Assembly: GCA_002989075.1 (NCBI GenBank)
Contig: PSQN01000015.1
Location: forward strand, 1,550,001-1,614,000
DNA length: 64,000 bases
Origin: Arthonia radiata
Lineage: Eukaryota > Ascomycota > Arthoniomycetes > Arthoniales > Arthoniaceae
Direction of reading: 5' to 3'
The first letter of the stretch is position 1. Each line of letters begins with the position of its first letter. This document shows positions 1 to 11,246 of the stretch, piece by piece. The translations under genes were made by a program, and so were the position numbers. The notes below the pieces were generated by a model. That model worked only from the letters and a program-made list of their open reading frames with translations. It was not told the DNA's origin and did no database searches.

Positions 1-540
1 ATTATATTGTCTATCTTATTAGCTAAAATTCTTTAAAGAGATTTTAGCTTATATATCTAAGTTTAGCAGCCTATATAGAACTTACTAGATATCTGTTCTT
101 TTTAATAAAAGCTAGATAATTTATAACTTATCGTATAAAATAGTAATTCTATTTATTTAAAACTGTTAGTCTCTAAGTTTATTCTGTGTTGTCTTAGACT
201 ATAGGCCAGCTATCTAGAATAAATCGTACAATACTCCTTTTTGTTCTAAGCTTAGGCTACTAGGCCCGACCCTTTAGGTAAAAGGCTTGTTCTATTTTAA
301 ACCGAGACAGCCGGTAGGACCTATCCGATACTCCAGGCTCCTGGGGGTTCCAACTAACCAGCTATTTGGTTAATTTCTAACACTTATATAGTAGCTAGTA
401 TAATAATAAAATTAAGATATAGAGCTACTTATAGTAAATAATTAGATCTAAATAAGGATAATTAGGTTATAGATAAGTATAGATAAAATTTGTAGTAATT
501 ATATCTAATATAGATAAAATAGGGCTAATTTTTAATATAG
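1..540. repeat. AT-rich, TpA-dense block, probable mutated repeat remnant
   Basis: The first 540 bases are far richer in A+T and in TpA steps than the rest of the window and contain no reading frame of note. A less AT-biased island lies around 240-360. Composition changes abruptly near 541. In ascomycetes this pattern is typical of old repeats mutated by repeat-induced point mutation (RIP). No element family, terminal repeat or coding remnant can be recognised, and the block runs off the left edge. Confidence 0.6.
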
Positions 541-1156
541 ACGTACTCGGTCTAACAATATTGCTGCTCTTGTGACTACCGATGGCTGTTGGGTCGCCGG
601 TCTACCCTGCGACCTCACCAACGAACAACGATATGCTGCGAGGAGAGTAACATACTGCATTGAAGAATAGCATAAAGCCTGAACGCGTCACCGCATGTTG
701 CGCTTGAGAAATACAAGAAATCTTCAGCCGCTGAGAAACAGACGCGGAAACTCATTAGCCAATCAGATCCCATCTGATGGCGCCACTCTCACTAGCGCTC
801 TTCTAGCGCGCATCGCTTCTTGGGAGCCACGGAGCCACCACGATTAGCGTCCGATGTTCCTCTCTTCACAAAAGACCTTTAGAAAGTCATATCTATAACT
901 AAATCAATGGGAAATGGTATTCTAGAGATGTCATTCCGAAAAGCGGCTAGCATTAGACGCTTGTACACCGGGGTTACAAAGTGCGTCTTTCCCAACCAAA
1001 TCCTCTCGCTTGCAGTGGCGATTACAATCCCGCGATTAGACCATGAAGTTCAAGGAAGATTGCGGCTAAGGAAGAGCAACTGATGTCATTCAGTCTATGT
1101 GGGCATGGAGTTAGGAAGCCACGGCGCTGTCCTTTGGGACGCGCTCTTGTGCCACG
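541..1156. other. Intergenic stretch, no gene seen
   Basis: No convincing coding sequence on either strand. The stretch includes the duplicated CCAAT-containing block described separately at 676-830. Confidence 0.5.
676..830 (+). repeat. Diverged duplicate block, copy 1 (partner at 5930-6060)
   Basis: This block shares with 5930-6060 an ordered set of matches: a CTGAGA stretch, a CCAAT box in the context ATTRGCCAATSAGATC, and an exact 23-base match at 792-814 (partner 6033-6055). That 23-mer contains two staggered TCTAGCGC-like words. Copy 2 lies just upstream of a phosphotransferase gene; copy 1 has no gene immediately downstream on the + strand. It may be a duplicated promoter fragment or a short dispersed element. 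Confidence 0.55.
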
Positions 1157-1652
1157 CTACTTGACAGTTGTGGTAGCACCTGCTGCACCCCCGCCACCTC
1201 CCTTTCTGTTATTCAGGTCTTTCATCTTCTTGTCATTCTTCTGACGCTTGATGTCCGCCTTGGTCTTACCTGGGAGGCTGTGATAACCTGGGGGCATTGG
1301 GAAGTGAGTGGGGGTCTCCGCGTCATTGATGAAAATAGAGATACCCATGTGGTCGTCGGGATGGAGGCTACGGTGCGGAACGCTGCTGTTGATGCGGTGT
1401 TAGATAAGAGCAGGACAGCCTTTTCATAGCAACGCACGTGATCAGGATCGAGGTTGCTCCGTTGAATTGAGTGCCAACCGCCTCGGCATTGTTACGGTTG
1501 TTGACATATTCTGGGATCCATGCAAGGAGCCTCGCTCGTCTTTGCTCTGCGCCCTTCCTAGTCAAAGTGGTTGGATCTTGGTACCCCACAATACTCGGGT
1601 CGATTATTTGATAGGGCTCCTCCTCGACTGTGTTGGCGATTTCATTCGGCAT
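1157..1652 (-). CDS. Small uncharacterised protein, two exons
   Basis: The proposed minus-strand exons are 1652-1438 and 1385-1157, giving 147 residues. The 52-nt intron starts GTGCGT, has a TCTAAC branch site and ends CAACAG; its phase 2 joins the two frames exactly. The N-terminal half is acidic to neutral (begins MPNEIANTVEEEPY). The C-terminal half is Pro-rich (THFPMPPGYH), then strongly basic (KADIKRQKNDKK), then has a Gly/Ala tail. There is no signal peptide or membrane segment. I recognise no family. The frame stays open upstream of the chosen ATG, so an extra 5' exon is possible. The clean splice join makes a real gene likely. Confidence 0.55.
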
Positions 1653-1758
1653 GATGGCACTGTAGACTGTAGTTCTTTGGGCTGGGATCAACTAATGTAG
1701 TATCGGGGTTTTACACAAGAAGTGCAGGGAAGTTGGTACTTTGGCGAGCTTCTAGCCT

Positions 1759-2168
1759 CTAGAGATTGCAATCTTTTTGACTTGAAAGGAGGAGCAACAT
1801 CCTGACACCTTGGTTCCTAATGCGATGAGCTGTCTTTACGGGAATACATGGCTGCTTGCATATCGCACACCTGCTGACATGCAGCATCCATGAGCAACAG
1901 CAACACGTGTTGTAAACCAGGCTGATGACAGGAGCACCTACCCATCTGACATTGCATTTAGAATTGACTTCAGATCAGTAGTGCGGCTACCGGACATCGC
2001 ATGTGCGTCAGACGCTGGCGCTCCTGCCAGAATCGCACATGTTGTAAGATACGGCCCCCATGGCGACGGTGGCCAGACGAAACGGCAATCTAGACTTTCG
2101 GCGGGGAGTTGAGATTTCACCGCAGGCCTGGGAATATATTGGGCATACGTGTCGCAGGGTGCAGACAT
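1759..2168 (-). CDS. Possible small protein, two exons (weak)
   Basis: An ATG frame at 2168-1942 ends at a GTAGGT donor and can be joined to 1870-1759 after a CAG acceptor, giving about 112 residues with a CAICKQPC cysteine cluster in the second exon. There is no recognisable domain, and the coding character is modest. The join rests only on splice-like signals, so this may be a chance construct. Confidence 0.2.
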
Positions 2169-2859
2169 ACCGTGGAGTGCTGTCTAAGGGTTTAGCTCAA
2201 ACTCGCACTCCACAGTAAGAGCGCATCACGAGTGCGTTTGCAACACGCCGGTATGAAGCTCATAGCCCTCGCACCAACACACTTCTTTTGTGTTGTGAGT
2301 CCAGATGGGCTTGCCAAGACACGGCAGGGCGTGTGGATAATTGCTTTATTGGGCATCCTGTGGCGTCACGTGATAAGCGGGACGATACATTCACCCTCGT
2401 GATCCTGTATTCCATCTCGTAACAAGTTATTCGGTTGGCGTCGGGGGCGAACAGCCATCCGTATGCCAACTTTCAAGGCACGCAAGGGATAGACATTGGA
2501 GGTGGCATGTCGACGGAATTCGCCACGCAACCCTCACTCAAATCGTCCACAGATGTTTCCCATCCTCTCCGCTTACCATTTGGTTTCTCACCCATCCGCG
2601 TTTCAGTCTATTTGCATGCCAGTCGCATCAGTTCGTCTGTGGCGAAGAGCACAAGGGTTACAGAATCAATGTGGTTATCTTCTCAGATGCTGACCTACAC
2701 GTGGCTGCCACTTTGCAAACGAAGTCACTACTGGTGAAGGGCCAGATGCCTGTGCGTCAATAGAAATGTACTTCTGAAGGAGACTCTCCCTTGGTCAGAG
2801 ACGTACCCTCGTTGCTGCAAAACTTACTCAGTCTTTTGCGCGTCACACGTTGACCGCTT
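2169..2859. other. Intergenic, upstream of the SRPK-like kinase
   Basis: Short overlapping frames are present on both strands but none has coding character. The 3' part must contain the promoter of the kinase gene starting at 2860; no distinct control element is recognised. Confidence 0.4.
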
Positions 2860-4396
2860 ATGGCTAAGCATGCTGCTCACGATGCCCTTCACGGCATTCC
2901 CAAATTATATCACTGGTGCATGATACCGGGTGAACGCGTGGAAAGATACTGCAAGCATGGCTTTCATCCGGTCAACGTTGACGGAGAACCTCTGGATCGG
3001 GGGCGCTATAACGTGATCCGCAAACTTGGCTATGGCTCCTTTTCTACCGTTTGGCTCGCAGAGGATCTGCAGTGAGTCCAGCGCGGGTCTTGCACAACCC
3101 CCTGCTTTCCCACGTGACTAATGCACAATGCTCGCTTACAAAAACTGTCCTCCCAGTCGCCGCTGACTTCCTGCATCTAGCGAGTCTCGGCTCGTCGCCA
3201 TTAAGATCGGCGAGCATGAAAGCGCCACTGCCAAACACGAGATCAAAATGCACCATCTAGTTCAGTCTGGCTTTCACAGTCGATGTCACTCGTTCGAGCA
3301 TATTGTCCAGTTAGCGGGGAGTTTTGATCAACATGGCCCAAATGGCAAACATCCAAGTCTTGTCTTGGAGGTCATGGGTCCATCTTGTCAATCCATTCTG
3401 AACGATCCCAAGCCATATGTAGGAGGGTCGCAAAACACTGGACATTGTCCACTGTGGATGGCGAAGAAGATGATCAAGGGGATGATTAATGGCGTTGCTG
3501 ACCTGCAGGCTTGCGGCGTGGTACAGGGAGACTTGCACTCCGGCAATGTACTTGTCACTGTTCGCCAATTGACATTGGACGATGTGCCAGCGCTGAAGCA
3601 AAAGACTCCCAGCGGGCATGACCCGGCTGGTAAACCCAGGCGTCTCGACGGCAAGCCTGCGCAGCCTGGAGCACCTCAATACATGCTTAGACACATGTCT
3701 TTGGCTCCTTGGGCAAATCTTGACCATAACACCATGTCTGTGAAGATAGCGGACCTCGGTGGTGGTACGTGGCTGTCGCACTACGTCGATGAATCACGCA
3801 GCGGCTTACAATGTCATGCAGCGTTTCCAACGTCAGAGAAGCACCCCAAAATCACAACACCCATGAACCTGCAGGCGCCCGAAGTTCTCTTAGGCATGTC
3901 TATAACCGAGAAGATCGATATCTGGAGCATCGGCTGCATGACATACGAGATCCTGACAGGGTAAGTTCCCCACAAGCAGTGTTCGGGTACAGGGAGCTGA
4001 TTCTGAATCATCAGGCGTCCAGTTTTCCCAGTAGATTTCCTCGCGGCCGAAGGTGATGAAGATCTCCTAGACGAGACGCTGATTTGGCACGTGGACAGGC
4101 TAGGCCCACTTCCAGATTCGATCGAGCCGCGATGGCATAATCGAGATGCCTTTTATGACGATGCTTGGAAGAAGATTCCAGACTACGATTCTGATGATTC
4201 TGAGCGCGCTCATGTGCACACGGGCAACGAAGATCATTCTTTGGGGACAAGTTTTCAAATTGACAATATGCATGAGATCGACTCACATGAGGCAAAGCTC
4301 ATTCTGAGTATGCTGAGGAAGTGCCTGCGATTTGAGCCCCGAGACAGACCTACAGCTCAGCAATTGCTGAAAGACCAATGGGTTGAGAGCTTGTAA
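2860..4396 (+). CDS. SRPK-like serine/threonine protein kinase, three exons
   Basis: The exons are 2860-3071, 3181-3960 and 4015-4396 (457 residues); both introns have consensus donors (GTGAGT, GTAAGT) and join in phase. The product resembles the SR-protein kinases (Sky1/SRPK), many of which are expanded in filamentous fungi. Visible motifs are the Gly-rich loop KLGYGSFSTVW (about residues 55-65), VAIK with Lys about 79, a catalytic loop reading VVQGDLHSGNVL with Asp about 188, a metal-binding motif written ADLGGGTW with Asp about 262 (DFG changed to DLG, as in SRPKs), the APE-type motif LQAPEVLL, and DIWSIGC. The catalytic-loop HRD is replaced by QGD and the usual Lys two residues on is His. 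Activity is probable but substrates are unknown, and a link to splicing-factor phosphorylation is only inferred from the family. Confidence 0.9.
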
Positions 4397-5212
4397 GCAT
4401 AGGGCATCAGTTAAAGGAATAGCGGAACACTGAGTGTCCAGGCTTGACGGTAAACCCTGCAGGGCACAAAATTGGGGCCTCTCGTGCAGGGTATGCGCAA
4501 ATTTTCACTGAGCAAGGACAGTGGCACGGTGATTGGACACTCTAGACGCAAGTAGCAAGTGAGCGCTCCCCAACAAGTTAGTCCAAAGCATGCATGGCTT
4601 TCCAATTGAGGCTGCAAGTGACCAGAGAGAAGAGACTTATTCCCGTCTACGAGTGCGGCATGACGATCGATCATTGGACATAGATTTTAATGACATGTTT
4701 GCGGGAAGCACGCTAGGTATGTCATCTCCCACATTATACTGTCATCTGGCCTGAATCATAATTAGAATCATCGTGCGGAGGATCGGACACGAATAACACG
4801 CTGTCTAAATTAAGCCGTGGTCTGACGTCTAATATCTACCATGGGACGTGCTCACATACACGCAAACGATCTCAATATCACGCTTATCTACAGGTTTCAG
4901 GCCACGTTTGCGTCTGGCTCAGCCGCAAAATGACGCAGACCCACATAAGTCTCGCTAAGATGTATCTTGCACTGCGCCTCTTCTACGTGGCCAGTGTCCA
5001 CTGTCCATGGCTTCGTCAGGACAGCGCTGCTTTTCGGCTCTATGCTCACTAAACATGCCATGTGTTTTCATTCCGGTACCTACTAATACCGCTACCCTCA
5101 CCAGTTTGTTCTCTTCCAAAATCTAATCTGCAGTCCAGACCCCAAACATTACCACCGAACGCACCTTTCCACCTCAACAAGAGATCCCCAAGTCCATTCC
5201 ACTGCCAGCATC
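4397..5212. other. Intergenic, no gene seen
   Basis: About 0.8 kb without credible coding sequence. The last 100 bases are pyrimidine-rich, as is common upstream of fungal start codons. Confidence 0.4.
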
Positions 5213-5501
5213 ATGAAATTCATACCCTTCACCGGCAACGACGCCACCACCTCGTCAGCCTCTTCGACCACGTCGGACTCCTCAAGCTCGTCTACAGCTT
5301 CAAAATCATGGTTCAGCTGGCCCACCTTGCCCGCCGTGCTCGGGGGCAAGAGGCGTACGCTCCCTCGTAACGAATCGAAGGAAATCATGAAAGGCAGGCC
5401 CGTCAAATGCACACACCTGCAGAATGGGTAAACTCTGACGCTCACTGCCATATTGACGTATGCTGACAAGAAGTAGCAAGGCGTGTGATGAGCACAACTA
5501 G
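5213..5501 (+). CDS. Small Ser/Thr-rich protein, two exons
   Basis: The proposed exons are 5213-5427 and 5477-5501, giving 79 residues. The 49-nt intron starts GTAAAC, has a GCTGAC branch site and ends AGTAG, and the phase-2 join reads NGKACDEHN before the stop. The protein opens with MKFIPFTGND, followed by a long Ser/Thr/Ala-rich tract, a Trp-Pro segment, and a basic stretch around GGKRRTLPRNESKE. The pyrimidine-rich leader and good ATG context support the start. No family is recognised. The very short second exon is the weak point. Confidence 0.4.
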
Positions 5502-5929
5502 CGCTCGATGGGTCTGTTACACGTCGTGAGATAGAGAATCTCAAAGCGGAGCTCACAAATCCGCGCACCTGGCTGTGCTCGAGCGTCTTTGTACGTAGTG
5601 AGCCTGCATCTTAGCTGTATGACTGGAAGCGCTTGAACATTGCTCGCGAGCTTAGACACGGGAGCGACGCTCGAGGTGAAATGTTCTGCGCTCGTGCTCA
5701 CCTAACACCAACGAGAGACCGTAGGCAGCTGATCATCGCCGTCGCTTTGCTTGAGTAAGCAGGACTATACCATCGCGATGCGCTGGTCGCGAGCCACATA
5801 GCGTAGGCGTAACGTGATCGTCTTGTATCCGTATCGAGAGCGACAGCGCTTTGAAGAAGTTCGAACAAGTATGGCGCGACTCGGTGTCTCTGTAGTACGA
5901 GTAGACAGGATCAGATTGCTGCATGTTGC
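5502..5929. other. Intergenic, no gene seen
   Basis: Only shadow frames are present; no domain or splice-supported gene is visible. Confidence 0.4.
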
Positions 5930-6060
5930 TGTTAAAAAGAATACGTCACATGTTCAGCCCCTGAGAGAGGTGCACCAAGACCCATTGGCCAATGAGATCT
6001 CACTAGTTGGCGTTACCGCCTCCAGCGATCTTCTAGCGCTCTTCTAGCGCGCATCATCCG
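5930..6060 (+). repeat. Diverged duplicate block, copy 2
   Basis: This is the partner of 676-830. It contains the same CCAAT context and the exact 23-base match at 6033-6055, within which CTTCTAGCGC occurs twice in tandem. It ends about 75 bases before the ATG of the phosphotransferase gene, so it probably lies in that gene's promoter. Confidence 0.55.
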
Positions 6061-6133
6061 CGAACGCCACCCTTCACGGTGTTCCGTCGTTCTTTCTTCG
6101 TGATACCTGCACCATAGAGCACGTGAAGTCCCC

Positions 6134-7123
6134 ATGGTGATCATATCCCCTCTGCATCCGTCTTTCGTCTGGCACTCAGTCCCCAGCCTCTCCGCTCAGT
6201 GCACCCGCCTCCATCATACGACCGTACCACCAGCTCTTCGTGGCTTCTTGCCCCGACCTATCCGTTTATTCCTAGGTCGCGTCCATCGTCTGCTCTCGCA
6301 ATTTTCACAGTGGTACTGCCGCAGATATGGCATACAGTTCAGCGGCCAGATCGCCCAGCTTCCCTTCGGTCTCCTATTGAAGCACTCTGATGGCACGCGT
6401 CTGGAAGAAGTTGCGGCGATGCGCATGGCACGCGATGCTGGTCTACCTGTCCCCACGGTCGTGAGTTACGGCGAGCATCCCGACATGCCGCACGCTCCGG
6501 TTTCGATCTTGATGACGCGTATGCCGGGAGAGGAGCTGTGGGAGGGGCTGTGGGATTGGTGGGTACCAGAGGAAAGGGAGAGGTTTGTTGCGCAGCTACG
6601 TGAGTTCCTCGGTGTCATGAGGGCTTGGAAGCGCCCTGAATCAAATCCCAACGCAAATGGCATTCAACCTGAGGTGATCAGCTCTGTTCTCGGCACAGAG
6701 ATCCGGAGTGTGCGAGTACCACGGCATTTTATCGGTCCGTGCAAAGACGAGAATGAGCTCCACGAGATCTTGATGCAGCCGCACGTGACGATGCGCAATG
6801 AAAAAAGCTATGGTCAAATGATGGAGGATGCTGAAACTCTGCGGGACTGCCCACGCCATGAGATGGTGTTCACGCATGGCGACCTTGCGTTCCACAACCT
6901 GCTTGTCTTGCCGGACGGCCGTATTTCCGCAGTCTTGGACTGGGAGTCTGCTGGATGGTATCCATCATACTGGGAATTCACTACCGCGTGGGGGACGTCA
7001 AAAGAGGGCCGTTGGTGGTATGGAATTGTCAAGGAACTTGGTGGTGGTGAGTTCGAGAAGGAGAGGAAAGGAGACTTAGCCAGGAGGATGCTAGGCGGCG
7101 ATGCAGGCACTTTCGGATGGTGA
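6134..7123 (+). CDS. Phosphotransferase of the aminoglycoside phosphotransferase (APH) fold
   Basis: A single exon of 329 residues. The core kinase-like motif THGDLAFHN (catalytic Asp about 250) and the downstream metal-binding DWES (Asp about 268) followed by AGWYP are the two hallmarks of the APH/choline kinase superfamily. The N-lobe region has RLEEVAAMRMAR and PVPTVVSYGE, and PVSILMTRMPG marks the hinge. In fungi such proteins are numerous, and most have unknown small-molecule or protein substrates; drug resistance should not be assumed. The first 50 residues, rich in His, Pro and Leu, do not match the fold well, so a downstream start is possible. The promoter overlaps the duplicated block at 5930-6060. 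Confidence 0.85.
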   Translation: MVIISPLHPSFVWHSVPSLSAQCTRLHHTTVPPALRGFLPRPIRLFLGRVHRLLSQFSQWYCRRYGIQFSGQIAQLPFGLLLKHSDGTRLEEVAAMRMARDAGLPVPTVVSYGEHPDMPHAPVSILMTRMPGEELWEGLWDWWVPEERERFVAQLREFLGVMRAWKRPESNPNANGIQPEVISSVLGTEIRSVRVPRHFIGPCKDENELHEILMQPHVTMRNEKSYGQMMEDAETLRDCPRHEMVFTHGDLAFHNLLVLPDGRISAVLDWESAGWYPSYWEFTTAWGTSKEGRWWYGIVKELGGGEFEKERKGDLARRMLGGDAGTFGW

Positions 7124-7648
7124 GGCTCATCTGGTGATGCCAGTTTTCATATCATCCCAGACCCGCTGGCCAAAACACCACCTTCAGCACGCTCATGTTC
7201 GACAACACACAACATTTGCGCGCTAGAGTCACCACAGCCCAGTCGTTCAATTCCTAAAGGGCCAGAAACAGGCCGAAGAGCAAACGATTGCTACTGAGAT
7301 GCAGAGACGTTGCCATGACTGACGAAATGTATTACATTGGAGACTTGTATCTGAATTGAGGAAGATGCAAGTCACTCTTCGACAAGCCAAGATGACCCAA
7401 CGAATTCCGCCATCAAAATTCAATATGAGCTTTTGGACGTCGCAATACTATGCATCTTGGAATAACTTGCCGACCCAGTACCAGAACCAATCAGCGTCAG
7501 CAGAGCTTCCATGTAGGCTAAACAAATGCCACAACTCTAGGTAACGTCCACCACGCCAGCTCTTTGGCATCGCAACGACCGTTGCACATAGTCAATCGCT
7601 TCCACGCATGCGCTCGACATTGAGCGCATCTATTGTCACATGCCATAT
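7124..7648. other. Intergenic between convergent genes
   Basis: This stretch lies between the 3' ends of the APH-like gene (+) and the gene at 7649-8365 (-). No coding sequence is recognised. Confidence 0.4.
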
Positions 7649-8365
7649 CTAGGGTCTCGACACCCTCGAGTCCACCAGTGGGCGCGGTTGCACGTTGCGG
7701 TCGGTGTCTTCCCAATTACGGCGCCCAAATTCCCACAGTTCATCCTCCAGAGCGTTCCAACTCTGATATCGCAGATATCCACGCTGCCTCAATCGCTCGC
7801 AAGCGCGTGCCAACCAGATCCTGCAAGTCAACTCCGGGATCTGCGATAACATTTGATCTTCCTCGCGGATAATCTGTTGTACGTTGCGTACTTGTTCTGC
7901 AGAAAGCGCTCTTATGCGCATGAGTCCCACTAGTAACATGGATTTGAATACCCCTTTGGTGATTGCGTGGTCGGTCATCCAGTTGCCACGGGCGAGTCCG
8001 GAGTTCGTGATATGCATCTTCCAGCCTCCAGTATCCACGGAATCGTGAAGATAGAAGGCCCAATGGAAAGAGCGTTGAGACGCGTCGCCCACGACACGGT
8101 TGAAGAGCACCACGTAGAGAGAGTTCGGGGTGAGGTCGGCAAGGCTACGGGGCTGAGGGCGGCCGAGCGTTGAACGAGAGGACTGGCTGGTCCGAGAAGA
8201 TGGTTGCGATGGACGGGTTGGCGGCGCTGACGTACGTTGAGAGGTGCTGGCAGAGGCTTGAATCTGGGAGCTGCTCGAGCGAGATGGTGGCGCGCCCCTC
8301 GTGGACGAAGGCCCGCTTGGTCCGGAGGGGCCTGATGTACTCGAAGAAGAGGAGAAGAGACCCAT
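7649..8365 (-). CDS. Uncharacterised fungal protein with a Ser/Pro-rich N-terminus
   Basis: A single exon of 238 residues starting at the ATG that gives MGLFSSSSS; the frame is open further upstream but lacks coding character there. Residues 1-70 are a low-complexity Ser/Pro/Thr/Arg segment, probably disordered. The remainder is a compact domain beginning NSLYVVLFNRV, with FHWAFYLHD, then GWKMHITNSG, then a helical half including RIWLARACERLRQRGYL. A beta-rich HWA-type start followed by helices recalls small uncharacterised fungal domain families (DUF6914-like), but that assignment is from memory. No signal peptide or membrane segment is visible. Confidence 0.65.
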   Translation of the reverse strand: MGLFSSSSSTSGPSGPSGPSSTRGAPPSRSSSSQIQASASTSQRTSAPPTRPSQPSSRTSQSSRSTLGRPQPRSLADLTPNSLYVVLFNRVVGDASQRSFHWAFYLHDSVDTGGWKMHITNSGLARGNWMTDHAITKGVFKSMLLVGLMRIRALSAEQVRNVQQIIREEDQMLSQIPELTCRIWLARACERLRQRGYLRYQSWNALEDELWEFGRRNWEDTDRNVQPRPLVDSRVSRP

Positions 8366-9514
8366 ACTAAGATGGTGACAATGCTGACTACTCTTCTTTA
8401 CGGAATAGATCGAGTGTAGACGAGCCCGCTCGTGTGCACTGGCTATGATAGAATATGACAATGCGCTCCTGTTAATGCTGTAAATACGAAGTAATGGTCT
8501 CATTCTTATACGTGTACATCCTCTTCCGCAGCGACGATGTTTTGGAATATACGCTTACGCATAATGCACGCTCAATGCGCCAGCGCACTCGTTCTTAGAA
8601 TGGCATTACAGCAGCCACTCAGATAGCCGCTACTTCATCAATCGAGACATGAGGCACATACTTCAACAAAGGCTTACTGATCATAAAAGGTGTTGTTTTA
8701 TCTTAGTTCTTAGCAGCGTCAGCGCTACGAGAAAGCAGTGGAGCATGCGATCCATCAATAGGCGCCGGCCATGCGGTCGGCGGTTACTAGGCGACTTGCT
8801 AAGCCGCAGTGTTTCAGCAGTATTGTCAACAATCCGAACCTATGAAAATGTGTGTTTATAGGGGTAATTCAAGGCTACTGAGTACTTTGATCGACCTGAC
8901 AAAAGACGATCGGGTATCGCGAGAGCGATGAACCCCTTGCTCGTGCGGTAAGCTGTAAGAGCCTACTCGCTATACGGAGTAGCATGCTCAATACTATATT
9001 GACTAGCATAAAGGAAGTGTAAGAAGCCGCTCGTCTTGACTAAAAACGTGCGTGAAGTCCCATCTGTGACGTGAAGTAAGAGCTTCCGGTAGGGTACCCA
9101 ATGAATACTGACTCGGAGGTTACGGGCCCAAAACATACACAATGGGTCAGCTCTCGGACGGAGACCGAGGGGTGGGGCCGATGGCTAAAACGGGGTAGCG
9201 CCGGAGCTTGGCACGTCAAAGTCGGTGATGGAATCCCGTCCAGCCCCACACCGGTCAAACTAGCTTCTCCGGTGAGCGTTCCTGAAATCTTGTTGAGCGC
9301 ACGCAGAGGCTGTTCAATTCTTCTTCCCACCAAAGCTTCACTTCTGATTCTCCCTCTGCACGGTCGTTGACCTGATTGACGCATTCTCAACTCGATCCAC
9401 GGGCGTGACTCCTCTCGCTTGTCGCTCAGTACAGCTTTCACGACTTCCGATAAGCTCTTGCGTCCCGACAGCTCCGGACCCAACTTCACGGCTTACAACG
9501 ACCAGCACTCAAAG
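8366..9514. other. Intergenic, includes the pyruvate kinase promoter and leader
   Basis: No gene is supported. The frame of pyruvate kinase is open to 9419 without an ATG. The 200 bases before 9515 are pyrimidine-rich with CT stretches, as in highly expressed fungal glycolytic genes, and probably hold the transcription start and 5' leader. Confidence 0.45.
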
Positions 9515-11246
9515 ATGGCGAGTGCTTTGGATCATCTCGAGAATCGCACTCGCACTGAGTGGCTCAGCCAGCTCAACACCCAATATGTTCCTCCCAAGAA
9601 TCACCGCCGCACCTCCATCATCTGCACCATCGGACCGAAGACCAATTCCGCCGAGAAGATAAACATGCTGCGAAGAGCTGGCCTGAATGTTGTCCGCATG
9701 AACTTTTCACACGGCTCGTACGAGTACCATCAATCAGTCATCGACAATGCTCGCGCCGCTGAGAAGGCTGAGCCAGGCCGCCCGCTAGCCATCGCTCTCG
9801 ATACTAAGGGTCCGGAGATCCGCACGGGGAATACTGTGGATGACAAGGACTTTCCAATCAAAGAAGGAAGCGAGATCAATATCACTACTGATGACAAGTA
9901 TCAGACAGCCTCGGACGACAAGAACATGTGAGGCCTTACCTCGTGCTTGCCCGGGGCCGGAGAAATGCTAATATGGTGAAGGTATGTCGACTACAAGAAC
10001 ATCACAAAGATGATCGAGAAGGGCCGTACGATCTATGTCGATGATGGTGTGCTCTCATTCGAAGTGCTTGAAATCAAGGACGACAAGACGCTCAAGTGCC
10101 GGTGCATGAACAACGGCAAGATCTCGTCTCGTAAGGGCGTCAACCTACCAAAAACTGATGTCGATCTACCCGCGCTCTCTGAGAAGGACCAAAATGATCT
10201 CAGGTTCGGTGTCAAGAACAACGTGGACATGGTTTACGCCTCCTTCATTAGAACAGGTAATGACATCAAGTCGATTCGGAGATGTCTTGGAGAGGACGGC
10301 AAAGACATCCAGATAATTGCCAAGATCGAGAATCAGCAAGGCGTCAACAACTTTGATGATATCTTGAAAGAGACGGACGGTGTGATGGTGGCCCGTGGCG
10401 ACCTAGGCATCGAAATCCCTCCCGCGCAGGTTTTCATTGCTCAGAAGATGATGATCACCAAGTGCAACATGGCTGGCAAGCCTGTTATCTGCGCGACGCA
10501 GATGCTGGAGTCGATGACCTACAACCCACGCCCCACTCGAGCCGAAGTCAGCGACGTTGGCAATGCAGTCTTCGATGGAGCAGATTGTGTCATGCTGTCA
10601 GGAGAGACGGCCAAGGGTGACTACCCCAAGGAGTCCGTGACGATCATGCACGAGACCTGTCTACTGGCTGAGGTAGCCATTCCTTACCTGGCCTTCTTTA
10701 ACGAGATGAGGACACTGGCACCAAGGCCAGTGCCAACGGCAGAAAACTGCGCGATGGCTGCTGTGAGCTCAGCGCTGGAGCAGAACGCAGGCGCCATTCT
10801 TTGCTTGACAACAAGGTTCGCTTCTCGATGCTCTTTCGTCTGATCAAGCTGACATACTCCAGTGGTAACACCGCTCGGCTGATCGCCAAGTATCGACCCG
10901 TGTGTCCCATCATCATGGTGACTAGAAATGCCCGGGCATCACGAGTAGGTTTCTTCTGACTGCCTTGACAGAGACATCGTTGACAGAATTCCAGTACTCT
11001 CACCTCTATCGTGGGGTCTATCCCATCCTATTCAACGAACCAAAACCAGACTTCAAGACGACGCCCTGGCAGGAGGATGTCGACGGACGCTTGAAATACG
11101 GTATCATGAATGCCATCAAGCTTGGTATTTTGAGCAAAGGCGACGTCGTCGTCTGTGTTCAGGGATGGCGTGGCGGGATGGGCCATACCAACACTCTGCG
11201 CATCGTGCCAGCTGAGCCAGACCTTGGTCTGACCGCAGAATCGTGA
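9515..11246 (+). CDS. pkiA: Pyruvate kinase
   Basis: Four exons (9515-9927, 9982-10815, 10863-10944, 10995-11246) give 526 residues, the usual length for fungal pyruvate kinase. The enzyme converts phosphoenolpyruvate and ADP to pyruvate and ATP, the last step of cytosolic glycolysis. Recognised family segments are [59 protein letters not shown] with the catalytic region, [18 protein letters not shown], and the effector-domain end [13 protein letters not shown]. The start [12 protein letters not shown] aligns with known fungal N-termini. Introns are 54, 47 and 50 nt. It is the first of three carbohydrate-related genes on the same strand. Confidence 0.97.

Noticed and set aside
5149-5568. 139-codon minus-strand frame
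   Set aside because: It is antisense to the small Ser/Thr-rich gene, and its acidic Glu/Val runs are a mirror of that gene's Ser codons.
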